This document shows, piece after piece, positions 6,287 to 14,403 of a DNA stretch of 64,000 nt. The notes below the pieces were generated by a model. It was not told the origin of the DNA. It worked only from the letters and a program-made list of their open reading frames with translations, and did not search any database. A program made the translations under genes and the position numbers. Each line of letters opens with the position of its first letter. Position 1 is the stretch's first letter. The stretch comes from Planctomycetaceae bacterium. Lineage in GTDB: Bacteria; Planctomycetota; Phycisphaerae; SM23-33. The DNA is taken from NCBI GenBank assembly GCA_039680605.1, contig JBDKTA010000009.1, positions 142,498 to 206,497 of the forward strand, in the 5' to 3' direction.

Positions 6287-9200
6287 GCGAGGCGGCGCCC
6301 AAACTGACCGCGGTGCAGGCCCAGGCCGTTGAGAACGGCCGACAGAGCCTGGCGCTATCCAGCGGGGCCGGCTGCGGCAAGACGCTCGTGCTGGCGCTGC
6401 GGTTCACGCGGTTGCTTGAAGAACACCCCGACCCCGCCAACGCCCTGGGGCGCCTGGTGGCTATCACGTTCACCGAGAAAGCCGCCGCCGAGATGCGCCA
6501 GCGCGTGCGGCGAGAGCTGACCAAGGCCGCCCACCGCACCACCGGCGAGGCGCGCCGGCAGTACCGCCAGTGGATCTCGCAACTCCCCCAGGCGCGCATC
6601 TCGACGATCCACAGCTTCTGCTCGGCGCTGCTGCGCAGCCGGGCCATCGAGGCGGGAGTCGATCCGGATTTTGCCGTCTGCGCCGACGAGATGCTCAGCA
6701 GGTCGATGATCGCCGACGCCGCACAGCAGGCGGTGCTCGAGGCCGTCGAGGGCGGCGGGCAGGAGATCGCCGACCTGCTGGCGGCCTGCACGTTCCAGCG
6801 CGTGCTCGACCAGGTGCGAGACCTCGTCGACATGCGCAGCCGCTTCAACCCTGCAGATTTCACCGACCCGGCCATCACGCTGAAGCGATGGCAGGACGCC
6901 CTGCCGCGGCTTCGCAGCGCCGCCTGGCAGAGGCTGGAGAATGACGCGGTCATCCGGACAGCCCTGGCGGAGCTGGCGACGTTCCATTGCACCTCGCCGG
7001 CGGACAAACTGCTGGCATTTCACGAGCAGGCGCTGGAGCTGGGTCAGCGGCTGGTGGGCGACGCCGCGTCGCGCACACCCGAGACGTTCGAGCAGATGGC
7101 GGCAGTGCGCCCCGTGGCGGTTGGTTCCGATAAAAGCTGGGGCGGCGAAAAAGGCGCCGCCAAGGCCGTGCGAGACCAGATCAAGCTGCTGCGCGAGCGG
7201 CTCGAAACGGAATACGAGATTTTCTCGCGAGAGATCGGTCCGGCCGACAAGCAGGCGGCGGAACTGCTGGCCACGCTGGCGCAGGCCGCGGTAGCGGCGA
7301 CGAAAATCTACGACGCCCGCAAGCGCGCCCGGGGATTGCTGGACTTCGAAGACCTGCTTATCCGCACTGAGGCGCTGCTGGCAGCCGACGCGTCCGTGCG
7401 CGACAGCCTGGCCCGCCAGGCGGACCAGTACCTCGTCGATGAGTGCCAGGACACCGACGCGCTGCAGATGCGGCTGTTGAACTGGCTGATCTGCGGCCGC
7501 GGCGAGGGCGGGGCGGTTCCCGAGGGCAAGCTGTTCCTGGTAGGCGACGCCAAGCAGAGCATCTATCGCTTCCGGGGGGCGCAGGTGGAGGTTTTCGAGC
7601 AGCTCTGCACGCGCCTGGGGCGCGAGGGCAACAAGAGCTTGGACATTTCCTTCCGCACGCACCGCGCGGGGCTGGAGTTCGTCAACCATCTCTTCGCTCC
7701 GCTGCTGGAAGTGGCACAGGCTTTCCAGCCTGTGTCGGCATCACAGCCTGGAAAGGCTGTGCCACAGTACGTGCCCGTCAAGGCCAATCGAAAGGAACTG
7801 CCGCCCGGGCCTTCAGTCGAGATTCTGCTGGCCGCGCCCCAGGACGGCGGCGACGACGCCCGCACCATGGCCCAGGCCCAGGCGGTGCTCACGGCCAGGC
7901 GAATCCACCAGATGATCGCGAACCAGGAAAGGCGCGTCTGGGACCGCCAGGCCAACGACTGGCGGGCGGTGCGCCCCGGCGACATCGCCATCCTCTTCGC
8001 CCGCATGACGCCCAGCCCGGACTTCGAGCGGGCCCTGGCCGCGTGCGACGTCCCCTACTACGTCGTGGCCGGCACGGGCTTCTTCCGACAGCAGGAGGTT
8101 TTCGACCTGCTCAACGCCCTGCGCGTCATCGACAATCCCTTCGACGACGTCTCGCTGATGGGCGTGCTCCGCAGCAGCATGTTCGCCCTGGACGACAACG
8201 CCCTGATGCACATCGCCTCGCGCTGCAGCCGCCCGTACCTACACGCGTTGCAGGCGGCGGACCTGTCCGATGCCCTGCCGCCCGGTGACGCCGCCGCGCT
8301 GCGGACGGCTGTCACGTGCATCACCCGCCTGCATGCAGCCAAGGACGCGATGGCCATCGATGCGATGATCGGCGAGCTGCTGGGCGCGACCGGATTCGAA
8401 GCCTCGCTGCTGGCCCAGGGACGCGGCAGCCGCCCCCTGGGCAACCTGAGGATGCTGATCGACATGGCCCGGCGGGCCTCGTCCGACGGGATGAGCCTGG
8501 CCGCCTTCATCGCCCAGGCCGGCGAGATGATCCTCGACGACTCGCGCTACGAGCAGGCGGCGGTGGCGGCGGAAGAGCAGGACGTCGTTCGCCTGATGAC
8601 AATCCACAAGGCCAAGGGGCTGGAGTTCCCCGTGGTGATCGTTCCGGACCTCAGTTCCGGCAGCCGCCCCTCGACCGCCGCCGTTCTGGGACGCGCCGAT
8701 CTGGGCCTGACGTGCAAACCGCCCCAGCCCGATGACGGCGAAGAAGACGCGCCCACCCCGCTGATGTACGACCTGGCCCGGCGACTCGAAGCGGCGGAAG
8801 ATCGACGCGAGGATCTGCGCCGACTCTACGTCGCCGTCACGCGCCACCAGGACCACCTGATCCTCGTCGGCGCCGATGTCCGCAGCGAGAGCGGGCAGTT
8901 CAAACCCTCCTCCAGTCCGCTGGCCGAGATGGACTCGGTGCTGGGCATCGCCGCGGCGATCGACTCGGGCCAACAGACGCTGCCTTACGCCGGCGGGTTC
9001 CAAGCCAGCGTTGCCAGCCAGGCGGCGGGGGCGATGCCCCGGATAAAACCGGCGGCTCGCAAGGGGACGGCCCTGCTGGCGCAGTCGGCGAATGGGGATG
9101 ATTTGGCGGCAAGAGTTCTTGACGCCGCCGGAGGGGAGAGTCTCGCCGACACGGCGGCTGAGAAACGGCCGCCATCTGGAGTTCCGGGGCTGCTGGGGGT

Positions 9201-10011
9201 CCTGCCGGCAGAGAATGCGCAACTCACGGTGGCGGTGACGGCTTTGGCGGATTTTCAAACCTGTCCCATGCTTTACCGCTGGCGCTACGAACTGGCCGTG
9301 CCGGAGATTCCCGCCCGTGCGATCATTGGCAAACAGGGCGACGGCGATGAAATCGGTGTCGCCATGCCACCGGGCCCTGCTATCGCCGGGTTCGATGCCG
9401 CCCAGCAAGGCACGCTGTTTCATCGGTGCATGGAACTGCTGAATCCGCCGGCCGCCCAGACGGCGGGCGAACTGGTGTCCGCCGCGGCGGCGCAGTTGGG
9501 GATGGACCTGGGCTCCCAAGCCACCGAGGCCGCCGCGCAGTTGCAGGACATGCTCGACCGCCTGGTTGCCCAGCCGTTCTGGGGCGGTCTGTCCAGCAGC
9601 CGCCGGCGACTGCCGGAGCTGTCCTTCGCGTTGGAATGCGGCCGCCTGACGCTGCGCGGGCAGATCGACCTGCTGTACCAGGACGAGGGCGGATGGCACA
9701 TCATCGACTACAAGAGCGACCGCGTCACCCCGGACGACGTGCCCGCCAAGGTCGAGCACTACCGCCTTCAGATGGCCGCTTACGCCCTGGCAGCGGCGAA
9801 AATTCTGGGCGAACCGGTGGCCGACGCGACTCTGTACTTCCTTCGCCCGGGCGTGGCGGCGTGCGTCTACGCCGGTCAAAGCGGGCAGGCGGCCCGGTCG
9901 ACGATCGACGCGGTGGCTGAGGAGTTGCTCCGCTGCCGCCGCGGCGGGCGCTTTGAGCGCCGCCGGGGCCAGTACTGCAATTACTGCCACTACCGAACCT
10001 TGTGCGAATGA
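6283..10011 (+). CDS. addA: AddA-like helicase-nuclease subunit
   Basis: A 1,242-residue UvrD/RecB-type motor with a C-terminal nuclease. All superfamily-1 motifs are readable: Walker A at 28-34 (GAGCGKT), YLVDECQDTDALQ (Walker B), LFLVGDAKQSIYRFRGA (III), VVRLMTIHKAKGLEFPVVIV (V) and RRLYVAVTRHQDHLILVG (VI). The nuclease carries IIDYKSD with D1142 and K1144. Unusually for AddA, four cysteines (C994, C1232, C1235, C1241) reproduce the Fe-S spacing of the AddB partner. A palindromic repeat is translated in frame at residues 477-495. It overlaps addB by four bases (translational coupling), and a second palindromic element starts immediately after the stop. Predicted role: resection of double-strand breaks for RecA. 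Confidence 0.92.
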   Translation: MSEAAPKLTAVQAQAVENGRQSLALSSGAGCGKTLVLALRFTRLLEEHPDPANALGRLVAITFTEKAAAEMRQRVRRELTKAAHRTTGEARRQYRQWISQLPQARISTIHSFCSALLRSRAIEAGVDPDFAVCADEMLSRSMIADAAQQAVLEAVEGGGQEIADLLAACTFQRVLDQVRDLVDMRSRFNPADFTDPAITLKRWQDALPRLRSAAWQRLENDAVIRTALAELATFHCTSPADKLLAFHEQALELGQRLVGDAASRTPETFEQMAAVRPVAVGSDKSWGGEKGAAKAVRDQIKLLRERLETEYEIFSREIGPADKQAAELLATLAQAAVAATKIYDARKRARGLLDFEDLLIRTEALLAADASVRDSLARQADQYLVDECQDTDALQMRLLNWLICGRGEGGAVPEGKLFLVGDAKQSIYRFRGAQVEVFEQLCTRLGREGNKSLDISFRTHRAGLEFVNHLFAPLLEVAQAFQPVSASQPGKAVPQYVPVKANRKELPPGPSVEILLAAPQDGGDDARTMAQAQAVLTARRIHQMIANQERRVWDRQANDWRAVRPGDIAILFARMTPSPDFERALAACDVPYYVVAGTGFFRQQEVFDLLNALRVIDNPFDDVSLMGVLRSSMFALDDNALMHIASRCSRPYLHALQAADLSDALPPGDAAALRTAVTCITRLHAAKDAMAIDAMIGELLGATGFEASLLAQGRGSRPLGNLRMLIDMARRASSDGMSLAAFIAQAGEMILDDSRYEQAAVAAEEQDVVRLMTIHKAKGLEFPVVIVPDLSSGSRPSTAAVLGRADLGLTCKPPQPDDGEEDAPTPLMYDLARRLEAAEDRREDLRRLYVAVTRHQDHLILVGADVRSESGQFKPSSSPLAEMDSVLGIAAAIDSGQQTLPYAGGFQASVASQAAGAMPRIKPAARKGTALLAQSANGDDLAARVLDAAGGESLADTAAEKRPPSGVPGLLGVLPAENAQLTVAVTALADFQTCPMLYRWRYELAVPEIPARAIIGKQGDGDEIGVAMPPGPAIAGFDAAQQGTLFHRCMELLNPPAAQTAGELVSAAAAQLGMDLGSQATEAAAQLQDMLDRLVAQPFWGGLSSSRRRLPELSFALECGRLTLRGQIDLLYQDEGGWHIIDYKSDRVTPDDVPAKVEHYRLQMAAYALAAAKILGEPVADATLYFLRPGVAACVYAGQSGQAARSTIDAVAEELLRCRRGGRFERRRGQYCNYCHYRTLCE
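7711..7765. repeat. Paired palindromic repeat inserted in frame in addA
   Basis: GTGGCACAGGCTTTCCAG... (7711-7734) and its near-complement ending in GGCTGTGCCAC (7742-7765) form a 24-bp inverted repeat with a 7-base loop. It is translated as VAQAFQPVSASQPGKAVPQ between helicase motifs III and IV, a place where added residues may be tolerated. An almost identical composite is intergenic at 39750-39802. Confidence 0.9.
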
Positions 10012-10115
10012 TGCGGGGAAAGTCGCGCCGTTTCCATCTCTGGGCGCAAGTATTCATCAAAGCCAAACAGCGGCTTTGATAAATACTTGGTGCCTCCGCC
10101 GCGACTTTCCCCGCA
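10012..10115. repeat. Three-way palindromic element, copy 2 (reduced)
   Basis: Outer arms 10012-10027 and 10100-10115 (TGCGGGGAAAGTCGCG and its complement) are perfect over 16 bp. Hairpin A (10047-10064 with 10072-10089) is kept with one C-A mismatch; hairpin B is missing and the left inner arm has diverged. The element begins directly after the addA stop codon, so it will be the 3' end of the addBA transcript and may act as a terminator or stabiliser. Confidence 0.9.
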
Positions 10116-10138
10116 TGACTGAGGCATTATAAAACCCG

Positions 10139-10166
10139 TTGAATATTGACCCCGACGCGGTATGAT
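10139..10166 (+). promoter_or_regulatory. Putative promoter of the PIN/TRAM gene
   Basis: TTGAAT (10139-10144), 16 bases, TATGAT (10161-10166), about 65 bases before the ATG at 10231. A small hairpin (AGACCC, GTATT, GGGTCT, near 10184-10200) lies in the leader. Confidence 0.5.
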
Positions 10167-10230
10167 CGTGATGCAACGGGGTTAGACCCGTATTGGGTCT
10201 GATCGTGTCTTTTAAGGACGGATATTCGAC

Positions 10231-11337
10231 ATGGTTCTGTACTTCATCCGCATGATCTTTCTGCTGATCGTCATTGCGCTGACGACGTTCTTCGCGTTCC
10301 AGAAAGACGCGGCCTCCCAGGGCGAGGTCACCTCCCGCGGGACGGCCTACATCATCCTTTATATCACCATCCCGGTGCTGGCGGCCTTTGCCCTGGTGCT
10401 GGTGGACATCCTCTGGCGCCGCAAGCGCCTGCAGATGATCAGCGGTTTGTTCTTCGGGATCATCGGCGGGCTGATTATCGCCTTCGGTCTGGGGCTGATC
10501 GTGGACCTGGTAGCCCAGATTTTCCCGGTCTTCAATCAGGACCAGGGGCTCAAGCTGGCCGTGCCGCTGGTGAAGGTGCTCGTCGGGGCCATGGCGGTCT
10601 TCCTGTGCGTGACGTTCGTGCTGCAGACCAAGGACGACTTCCGCTTTGTGATTCCCTACGTCGAGTTCGCCAAGGAGTCCCGCGGCCCGCGCCCGCTGCT
10701 GCTGGACACGTCGGTGATCATCGACGGGCGCATCGCCGACGTCGCCGCCACGGGCATCCTGGAGTCCGAAGTCATCGTCCCGCGATTCGTGCTGACCGAA
10801 CTGCAGGCCGTGGCGGATTCGGCCGACAAGCTCAAGCGAAACCGCGGTCGCCGCGGACTGGACGTGCTGGACAAGCTGCAGGACAGCCCCAAGCTCAACC
10901 TGGTCATCTCGGACCTGAGCATTCCGGACGTGGAAGTCCTTACCGAGGTCGACGCCAAGCTCGTGGCGATGGCCCGCCACATCAACGCCCGCGTCGTCAC
11001 CAACGACTACAATCTCAACAAGATCGCCCAATTGCGCGGCGTGGACGTGATCAACATCAACGACCTGGCCAACGGTCTCAAGCCCGTCGTCCTGCCCGGC
11101 GAATCGCTGAAGATCAAGGTGCTGCGCCCCGGCGAAGACTCCGGCCAGGGGGTCGGATACCTCGACGACGGAACGATGGTCGTGGCCGAGCAGGCGCGCG
11201 ACTTTATCGGTCGCGAGATCACGATCGTCGTCACCAGCGTGCTGCAGACCTCGGCCGGTCGGATGATTTTCGGCAAGCTCGACGCCGATCGCACGCTGGG
11301 CCCCAACGGGCGTCCGAAGCCTTCGGCGCAGGTCTGA
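10231..11337 (+). CDS. YacL-like membrane protein with PIN and TRAM domains
   Basis: A 368-residue protein. About four transmembrane helices occupy residues 1-135, ending in AVFLCVTFVLQTKDDFRF. A PIN domain follows (LLLDTSVIIDGRIADVAATGILE, FVLTELQAVADSAD), with acidic residues expected for a metal-dependent RNase-like site, then a TRAM RNA-binding domain (SLKIKVLRPGEDSGQGVGYL to GRMIFGKL). The order matches the Bacillus YacL family, membrane-anchored PIN-TRAM proteins with likely RNA-cleaving activity but no firm substrate. AAGGACGG precedes the ATG. It seems to have its own promoter, and is followed about 110 bases later by the cytidylate-kinase-like gene. Confidence 0.88.
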   Translation: MVLYFIRMIFLLIVIALTTFFAFQKDAASQGEVTSRGTAYIILYITIPVLAAFALVLVDILWRRKRLQMISGLFFGIIGGLIIAFGLGLIVDLVAQIFPVFNQDQGLKLAVPLVKVLVGAMAVFLCVTFVLQTKDDFRFVIPYVEFAKESRGPRPLLLDTSVIIDGRIADVAATGILESEVIVPRFVLTELQAVADSADKLKRNRGRRGLDVLDKLQDSPKLNLVISDLSIPDVEVLTEVDAKLVAMARHINARVVTNDYNLNKIAQLRGVDVININDLANGLKPVVLPGESLKIKVLRPGEDSGQGVGYLDDGTMVVAEQARDFIGREITIVVTSVLQTSAGRMIFGKLDADRTLGPNGRPKPSAQV

Positions 11338-11446
11338 GATTTGGGATTTCCGCCGGATACTGAAAGCGGCGCCCTATTCGTCTCTGGCATCGGTTGGCGA
11401 ACATGTGTAGAATAGCACAGGAACACGAGGCCCTAAGGGATTGCGC

Positions 11447-12130
11447 ATGGCCAAGATATCTCTATCGGAACATATGAAACCTGGCGCCGTCGACGAGACC
11501 GACGCCCAGAATGCCGGACCGTTCATCACGATCTCGCGCCAGGCCGGGTGCTACGGGTTTTCGCTGGGACTGCTGCTGATGGAAATTCTCAACGAAGACA
11601 TCCCCGCCTCCACGGCGACCTGGAAGATCTATCACAAGGAAATCCTCTCCAAGCTCGCCACCGAGACGAACGTGGCTGAGGAGTTCATCGAGAAGCAGCG
11701 CCGCGCCAAGCAGGGCTTTCTGGAAGGGCTGTTCCGATCGCTGTCGAAGGACCAGGCGCCCTCCGGCCAGGCGATCCGCAACCGCATTACCACGATCATC
11801 CGCGGCCTGGCGATCGAGGGGCACGCGATCCTGATCGGCCAGGGCGCCATCGGGGCCACGCAGGACCTGCCCAACGGCCTGTCGGTTCGCGTCGAGGCGC
11901 CGGAGAACTGGCGCGTCAAGCAGGTGGCGTTCCGCGAGGGGTTGGGCGAAACCCAGGCTCGCCTGAGAATCCGCGCGATGGAAGAGGAGCGGGAATATCT
12001 GCGGCGGATGTACGAAACCTCCGCCTCGCAGCGACCCCGCTTCAACGTCACCTATGATTGTTCGGTCTTTTCGCTGGCCCAGATTGCCCAGCAGGTTGTC
12101 TATGCCATGAAACTGCTCAAGATTATCTAG
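11447..12130 (+). CDS. Cytidylate-kinase-like family protein
   Basis: A 227-residue protein of the cytidylate-kinase-like family (Pfam AAA_26 type). The N-terminal FITISRQAGCYGFSLGLLL takes the place of the P-loop region; ILIGQGAIGATQDLPNGLSVRVEAP and the Arg/Glu-rich segment FREGLGETQARLRIRAMEEER follow the family pattern. True CMP kinase activity is doubtful, and these proteins are often found as extra copies beside real Cmk. The ATG at 11447 was preferred over TTG at 11441 because AAGGGA lies at good distance. A TAGAAT box at 11408-11413 could be its -10. The next gene starts 12 bases after the stop, suggesting a two-gene operon. Confidence 0.75.
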   Translation: MAKISLSEHMKPGAVDETDAQNAGPFITISRQAGCYGFSLGLLLMEILNEDIPASTATWKIYHKEILSKLATETNVAEEFIEKQRRAKQGFLEGLFRSLSKDQAPSGQAIRNRITTIIRGLAIEGHAILIGQGAIGATQDLPNGLSVRVEAPENWRVKQVAFREGLGETQARLRIRAMEEEREYLRRMYETSASQRPRFNVTYDCSVFSLAQIAQQVVYAMKLLKII

Positions 12131-12142
12131 AGAGGCCTTATC

Positions 12143-12943
12143 ATGATGTACGCATTGCTCTCGCTTGTTCTGATGGCCGCCAAACCCGCCCCCGCCCCCA
12201 CCACCCAGCCCGCGACCGCCGAGAACAAGATCCTGGCGGCGGTGATGGATGTTCGAGCCAAGCAGATCGAAATCGCCGACAGGCAGTACAAGACCGCTGT
12301 CGACAACGCCGCCAAGAGTCACGCACAGGCCGTCGATGGGGCCAACAAAAACGCCGTGAAGACTCTGATCTCGCACGCCCGGACTTTCACGCAGTCGGGC
12401 AAGCTCGCCGAGGCGATCACCGCCTACAAACTCATCTGCCGCTTTGAGCCGACGCACCCCGAGGCGCTGGCGGCCCTGAAGTCGGTGGGAATCACTCCCG
12501 AAGCCCCGCAGGCCGCCGCGGACCCGGCGACGCCGGCGGCCGGCGGCGCCACAAAGACCGCAGCGGCAGCGGGAAATCCCCCCGCGGCCCAACCCGCGGC
12601 GCCGGCGGTGGAGCACACCTGGCAGCAGGCGGTGCAGTGCCCGGTCGACAGTTCGCAGTGGATCACGGTCGTCCAACTCACCCAAGGCCAGACTGTCGAT
12701 TTCACCGTGACGGGCGCCTGGACCCTGAACGGAAAGGAAATCGGCCCCCAAGGCATCCCCGCCGAGGGAGTCGTCCTCCACGGGCGCGTCAGTACCATGC
12801 CCAACACGCCGTTCGTCATCGAACCCAAGGGTTCCTTCAAGGCTCCGGTCGCCGGTCTGTTGCAGGTCCTCATGACCATGCCTGAGGCACGCCGCAAAGA
12901 CGCCAAGGGTCGCCTGCAGATCCTGGTCGCCATCCGAAAATGA
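12143..12943 (+). CDS. Exported protein of unknown function
   Basis: A 266-residue protein that I do not assign to a family. The N-terminus MMYALLSLVLMAAKPAPAP looks like a short secretion signal followed by a Pro/Ala/Thr linker. Residues 30-105 are alpha-helical and end in a TPR-like stretch (SGKLAEAITAYKLICRFEPTHPEALAAL). An Ala-rich linker (about 115-155) precedes a beta-rich C-terminal domain (HTWQQAVQCPVDSSQWITVV to RLQILVAIRK). It follows the kinase-like gene by 12 bases. The ATG could be 12143 or 12146, both behind GAGAGG. Confidence 0.7.
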   Translation: MMYALLSLVLMAAKPAPAPTTQPATAENKILAAVMDVRAKQIEIADRQYKTAVDNAAKSHAQAVDGANKNAVKTLISHARTFTQSGKLAEAITAYKLICRFEPTHPEALAALKSVGITPEAPQAAADPATPAAGGATKTAAAAGNPPAAQPAAPAVEHTWQQAVQCPVDSSQWITVVQLTQGQTVDFTVTGAWTLNGKEIGPQGIPAEGVVLHGRVSTMPNTPFVIEPKGSFKAPVAGLLQVLMTMPEARRKDAKGRLQILVAIRK

Positions 12944-13051
12944 GTCCTCAAGGTTACGCCAGAACACGCGACAACTACTGTAGATTGTCCCGCGCTCGTG
13001 ATATGCTCTGCAGAACGATTGGGACAGCCTACATTCTTTAGGAGCCGGTCG

Positions 13052-13684
13052 ATGGCCGAAAGCATCGAAACATTTGTAGCCAAACTGCAGTCCGAAGGCG
13101 TCGAAGCCGGACAGCACCAGGCCCAGCAGATCGTCCAGGCCGCCAACGAACAGGCGGCCAAGATCGTCGAGGATGCGCGGCGCCAGGGGCAGCAGATCGT
13201 CGATCAGGCCAACACCGCCGCCGCCGCAAGCCTCGACCGCGCCAAGACCCAGCTTGAACTGGCCTGCCGCGACGCGGCCCTGAAGTTGCACGAAGCCGTC
13301 GTGCGCGCGGCGAAGCTGGTCCTCGTCGACGCCACCGCCAGTGAACTCGATGATCCCAGGCTCGTCGGGCAGCTCCTGCACGAGATCGTCCTGTCGTACG
13401 TCAAGGCCGAACAGGAAGGCAACCCCTGGCTGCTGATCAACGTCAAGCCCGAGATGCGCGACAGGCTTCGCGACTGGGCCCTGAAAGAGATCGGCCGCGG
13501 CGCGGTCGATCAGCTTCGCGGGCATTTCGACATCAGCGCGACGCTGGCCCAGTCCGGTTTTGAGTTCACCGTCCACGGCGCCACCGTCGAGGTCACCGCC
13601 GATTCGGTCGCCGACGCCCTGGCACAACTGGTCGCTCCGGCCCTGCGGGAGACGCTCAGGAAGGTCATGAAAGAGACTGACTGA
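13052..13684 (+). CDS. atpE: V-type ATP synthase subunit E
   Basis: A 210-residue peripheral-stalk subunit, first gene of a seven-gene V-ATPase operon. The N-terminal half is a long charged helix rich in Gln/Ala (HQAQQIVQAANEQAAKIVEDARRQGQQI), predicted coiled coil. The C-terminal part (LLINVKPEMRDRLRDWALKEIG to ALRETLRKVMK) is the globular head that contacts the A3B3 ring. ATG at 13052 follows TAGGAG; the frame extends upstream without a ribosome site. In bacteria of this type subunit E pairs with a small G/H-like subunit, not seen here. Confidence 0.85.
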   Translation: MAESIETFVAKLQSEGVEAGQHQAQQIVQAANEQAAKIVEDARRQGQQIVDQANTAAAASLDRAKTQLELACRDAALKLHEAVVRAAKLVLVDATASELDDPRLVGQLLHEIVLSYVKAEQEGNPWLLINVKPEMRDRLRDWALKEIGRGAVDQLRGHFDISATLAQSGFEFTVHGATVEVTADSVADALAQLVAPALRETLRKVMKETD

Positions 13685-13700
13685 AGGATTGACGGACGCA

Positions 13701-14393
13701 ATGGCCGGCGAAAATTACTTTCTGATCTCCGCCCTGCCCGATCTGGGACGGATCGGGACCGCCCCGCCGATGACCCCGGCGGCCCTGATCGAACATGTGT
13801 CCGACCGACCTCAGGCCCGACAGGCTCTCGAAACCCTCTTCCTCGCTGACGACCTCCTGCAGCGCGCCAGCATCCTCTCCGGTCAACAGGCCGCCGCCGA
13901 GCCGATCGTGCTGACCCAAGCACAGGTTCACGACCGACAACCGCTGCCCGATTTCCTCGCCCCGCACGCCGACGCGACCACCCCCCGTGCGACCGAAGAG
14001 GCCATCTGGGAAGCCTACTTCCGTCACGCCGCCGCCGTCGCGACGCAACTGGGCAGCGAGTTTCTCGCTCAATGGGTCGCCCACGAGGTGGCGATGCGAA
14101 ACGCCCTGGCGGCCGCACGGGCCCAGGCGCTGGGGCTCGAAGCCCAACCGTATCTTGTCGCCGGCGATCTGTCGGAGGCATCCGGTTTCGACGCGCTGAT
14201 CGGCGACTGGAAAGCCGCCCCCACCCCGCTGGCGGCGGACGAGGTGCTCGACCGCCATCGCTGGGACTGGATCTCAAGCCACGACGCGTGGTTTACGTTT
14301 GATGATGACGAGCTGGTTGCCTATGGCGCCCGGCTGGGGCTGCTGGTCCGCTGGGACCGCATCCGCCGCCGGGAGAAGGCGCAGCCGGCATGA
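13701..14393 (+). CDS. V-ATPase operon protein, DUF2764 (subunit C-like)
   Basis: A 230-residue protein starting NYFLISALPDLGRIG, the typical opening of DUF2764, which occupies the second position in V-ATPase operons of spirochaetes, chlamydiae and Bacteroidetes. It is thought to replace subunit C (the NtpC/d socket joining the central stalk to the K ring). The middle is helical (EEAIWEAYFRHAAAVATQLGS, WVAHEVAMRNALAAARAQAL). The start at 13701 is supported by GGA five bases upstream; a TTG at 13689 is possible. The gap to subunit E is 16 bases; the next gene starts 11 bases after the stop. Confidence 0.8.
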   Translation: MAGENYFLISALPDLGRIGTAPPMTPAALIEHVSDRPQARQALETLFLADDLLQRASILSGQQAAAEPIVLTQAQVHDRQPLPDFLAPHADATTPRATEEAIWEAYFRHAAAVATQLGSEFLAQWVAHEVAMRNALAAARAQALGLEAQPYLVAGDLSEASGFDALIGDWKAAPTPLAADEVLDRHRWDWISSHDAWFTFDDDELVAYGARLGLLVRWDRIRRREKAQPA

Positions 14394-14403
14394 GGACAAT
14401 CCT

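Noticed and set aside
11462..13627. 721-residue minus-strand frame
   Set aside because: Covers three supported plus-strand genes and shows no recognisable domain.
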